Shown here piece after piece: positions 32,895 to 34,700 of a stretch of 34,700 nucleotides of DNA. Position numbers and translations under genes: made by a program. A model generated the notes under the pieces. That model was given only the letters and a program-made list of their open reading frames with translations, made no database searches and had not been told where the DNA came from. Every line of letters begins with the position of its first letter. Position 1 is the stretch's first letter. This stretch comes from Lysobacterales bacterium (GTDB taxonomy: Bacteria; Pseudomonadota; Gammaproteobacteria; Xanthomonadales; SZUA-38), in contig JASJDM010000079.1 in the NCBI GenBank assembly GCA_030065125.1, forward strand, positions 1-34,700, written 5' to 3'.

Positions 32895-34700
32895 CTAGAA
32901 GCGGTAGGTGGCTTCGACGCCATAGGAGCGGCCCGGAGCGGGATATCCGAGACCCGCGCCAATATTGAAACGGTCTGCCGGGTTGCCTTCGCTCAAAGAG
33001 GTAAACCGCACCGTGTTCTGGAAGTACTCCTCGTCGGTCAGGTTCTTGCCCCACAGCGCGAATTCCCAGTACCCGCCGATGCCGATGTAAGCAATTCGGG
33101 CATCCACCAGGGTGGTGTCGTCCTGGCCAATCAACGGATCGTTGAACTGGGTGTGGAAAATCTCGGACTGGTGGCTGACCTGGGCAAACACGTCCACTTC
33201 CCCACCATTGTCCAGCTTGATGGTGTAGGTGCCATTGAGGTTGAACTTCCACTCCGGAGCGTTCTGCAGCCGGTTGCCAGACAGGTCCGCCACCCGGGTT
33301 TCGCCGGCGCCGGCGCCGTTGCAGGGTCCGGCCAGCTCAGCCGGCGTCGCGTCCGCCGGGCAGCGGCCGTTGGCTGAGATAAACGTATCGAATTCTGCGT
33401 CCAGGTAGCCCAGGCTGGCGTTGACCAGCAATGGGTCAACCGGGCGAGCGGAAAGCTCCAGCTCAAAGCCGCGCACCGTTGCGTCCGCCGCGTTGGTGGT
33501 CACGGTCAGGCCGTTCTGAAAGGTGGAAACCTGCAGGTCCGTATAGTCGTAGTAAAACGCTGAGCCGTTCAGCCGGACCCGGCCGTCGGACAGGTCAGAC
33601 TTGAATCCCACTTCGAAGGAGGTGACCTCTTCGGGTTCGAAGGAAGGCGAGCCGTCGAAGGCGTTCCAGCCGCCCGACTTGAAGCCCTCGGTGACCGAAC
33701 CGTAAATCATCAGGTCTTCGCTGGACCGGTATTCCAGCACCAGGCGGGGGGTGACGTCATCAAAATCTGCCTTGTCGTCCCGGGTGAAAAACTCCACCAC
33801 CGAGCCGGTGCTGGCCAGACCGGTGAAGTCGCCGAAGATGGCGCCCACGCTGGTGAAATCGGTTTTTTCCTCGTCGGAGTAGCGCAGTCCCAGGGTACCC
33901 GTCCACTTGTCGCTGAAGTCATAGGAGACTTCTCCGAACAGCGCGAAGGCGTCGGTTTCGTCGTCGTTGGGAATGATGAAGCTGACCTGGCCGAAGGACG
34001 GGTGGGTATTGCGACCCAGTCCCAGGGCGCCCTGCTTGTCCTCGGTCAGGTAGTACAGTCCCACCAGCCAGTTCAACGGGCCGTCGTTGTTTGAGGCCAA
34101 CCGCAGTTCCTCGGAAAGCTGGTCCGACTCGTACTGGAAATAGGAGCGGGTCACTTCCACCTCGGTACCGTCGGTGTTGAAGAAAAAGTCGCTCTCGTAG
34201 TCGCGGTAGGACGTCACCGAGGTCAGGGTCATGTTGTCACCCACGGGTATTTCCACGGTGGCAGTGACGCCGCCGGTTTCCCAGTCGTGAAAGGTGTCCA
34301 GGTTGTTGCGGGTGTCGCCGAACGCCGTGGGCACGGCGCCGTTGACCACGGCAAAGGACAGGTTGTCCAGCGGCCGCGAGGTGCGGTTGCCGCTCTGGAA
34401 ATCGGTGTAGTCGGCGATCAGCGTGACCTGGGTACCCGACTCGGCGTTGTACTGGAGAATGCCGCGAACAGCGATCATGTCCTGGTCGTCGATTTGGTCG
34501 GCTCCGGCGCCGTCCAGGTCATCGGTAAATCCTTCGTCATCCAGCGCTCGAAAAGCGACCCGCCCGTTCCAGCGGTCCGACAGGGAACCGCCAAGGGCAC
34601 CGGTGAGTTCCACCCGGTCGAAGGAGCCGAATCCGGCGGTCAGGTAACCCTCGGTTTCCTCGGTGGGCATCCGGGAGATGATGTTGATGGCGCCGCCGGT
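32895..34700 (-). CDS. TonB-dependent receptor, N-terminus beyond the window
   Basis: The frame is open to the right edge, giving 601 visible residues. It begins at the end of the plug domain (TGGAINIISR), then about 22 beta strands of the outer-membrane barrel, and ends in GRSYGVEATYRF with a terminal Phe, the usual signal for barrel assembly. The signal peptide, TonB box and most of the plug are outside the window. The long barrel and the lack of nearby iron genes fit the large group of receptors for organic nutrients. It lies upstream of the MFS and VOC genes in the same direction with a 45-base gap and probably opens that operon. Ligand unknown. Confidence 0.92.
   Translation of the reverse strand, partial: TGGAINIISRMPTEETEGYLTAGFGSFDRVELTGALGGSLSDRWNGRVAFRALDDEGFTDDLDGAGADQIDDQDMIAVRGILQYNAESGTQVTLIADYTDFQSGNRTSRPLDNLSFAVVNGAVPTAFGDTRNNLDTFHDWETGGVTATVEIPVGDNMTLTSVTSYRDYESDFFFNTDGTEVEVTRSYFQYESDQLSEELRLASNNDGPLNWLVGLYYLTEDKQGALGLGRNTHPSFGQVSFIIPNDDETDAFALFGEVSYDFSDKWTGTLGLRYSDEEKTDFTSVGAIFGDFTGLASTGSVVEFFTRDDKADFDDVTPRLVLEYRSSEDLMIYGSVTEGFKSGGWNAFDGSPSFEPEEVTSFEVGFKSDLSDGRVRLNGSAFYYDYTDLQVSTFQNGLTVTTNAADATVRGFELELSARPVDPLLVNASLGYLDAEFDTFISANGRCPADATPAELAGPCNGAGAGETRVADLSGNRLQNAPEWKFNLNGTYTIKLDNGGEVDVFAQVSHQSEIFHTQFNDPLIGQDDTTLVDARIAYIGIGGYWEFALWGKNLTDEEYFQNTVRFTSLSEGNPADRFNIGAGLGYPAPGRSYGVEATYRF

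Noticed and set aside
1..34700. Defence system, CRISPR array, prophage or integrated element
   Set aside because: No nuclease-helicase pair, reverse transcriptase, toxin-antitoxin, integrase, transposase or regularly spaced repeat array was seen; the repeats present are hairpins and protein coiled-coil periodicity.

Overview
The window looks like a chromosomal stretch of a GC-rich, aerobic Gammaproteobacterium. The evidence is the DUF4212 / VC_2705-type symporter / DUF294 / DnaQ-like exonuclease block, a TonB-dependent receptor, and large secreted proteins with a short terminal F-[AG]-D-[GS]-F-E tail. My guess for the lineage is around Lysobacterales, Wenzhouxiangellaceae or Steroidobacterales, from recall only. 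No rRNA, tRNA, CRISPR array, insertion sequence or phage gene was recognised. Coding density is high, and most genes sit in tightly coupled operons.

Region 1 (1-7296, + strand) is a compact peptide and D-amino-acid degradation operon. It holds the tail of an M55 D-aminopeptidase, a fold-III PLP D-serine/D-threonine dehydratase-type enzyme, an alpha-amino acid ester hydrolase (AEH, S15/CocE clan) with an intact catalytic triad and carboxylate cluster, an M24B aminopeptidase P and an S9 prolyl-oligopeptidase-like enzyme. A convergent AraC/PchR-like regulator follows (7317-8399, -). A divergent XRE-cupin regulator (8588) then heads a second small operon with a D-threonine-aldolase-type enzyme and an ornithine-cyclodeaminase/BhcD-like reductase (to 11393). 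Together these look like release and breakdown of D- or beta-hydroxy amino acids.

Region 2 (11504-16486, - strand) is the conserved acetate-type transport module: DUF4212 small subunit, Na+/solute symporter, a strong terminator, a 480-bp hairpin-rich spacer, then a cNMP/CBS/DUF294 signalling protein and a DEDDh exonuclease.

Region 3 (16834-26522) encodes two very large exported proteins, a LamG-metzincin and a CLCA-like zincin plus vWA protein. Between them lies a membrane-anchored coiled-coil protein built from nine 21-residue repeats. The two giants share a C-terminal tail motif although their domains are unrelated.

Region 4 (26633-34700) is an uptake and catabolism cluster: a TonB-dependent receptor (cut by the window end), two MFS transporters, two VOC-fold proteins (one with a signal peptide), a cupin lipoprotein and a TPP-dependent decarboxylase/synthase. 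Its substrate cannot be read from sequence.
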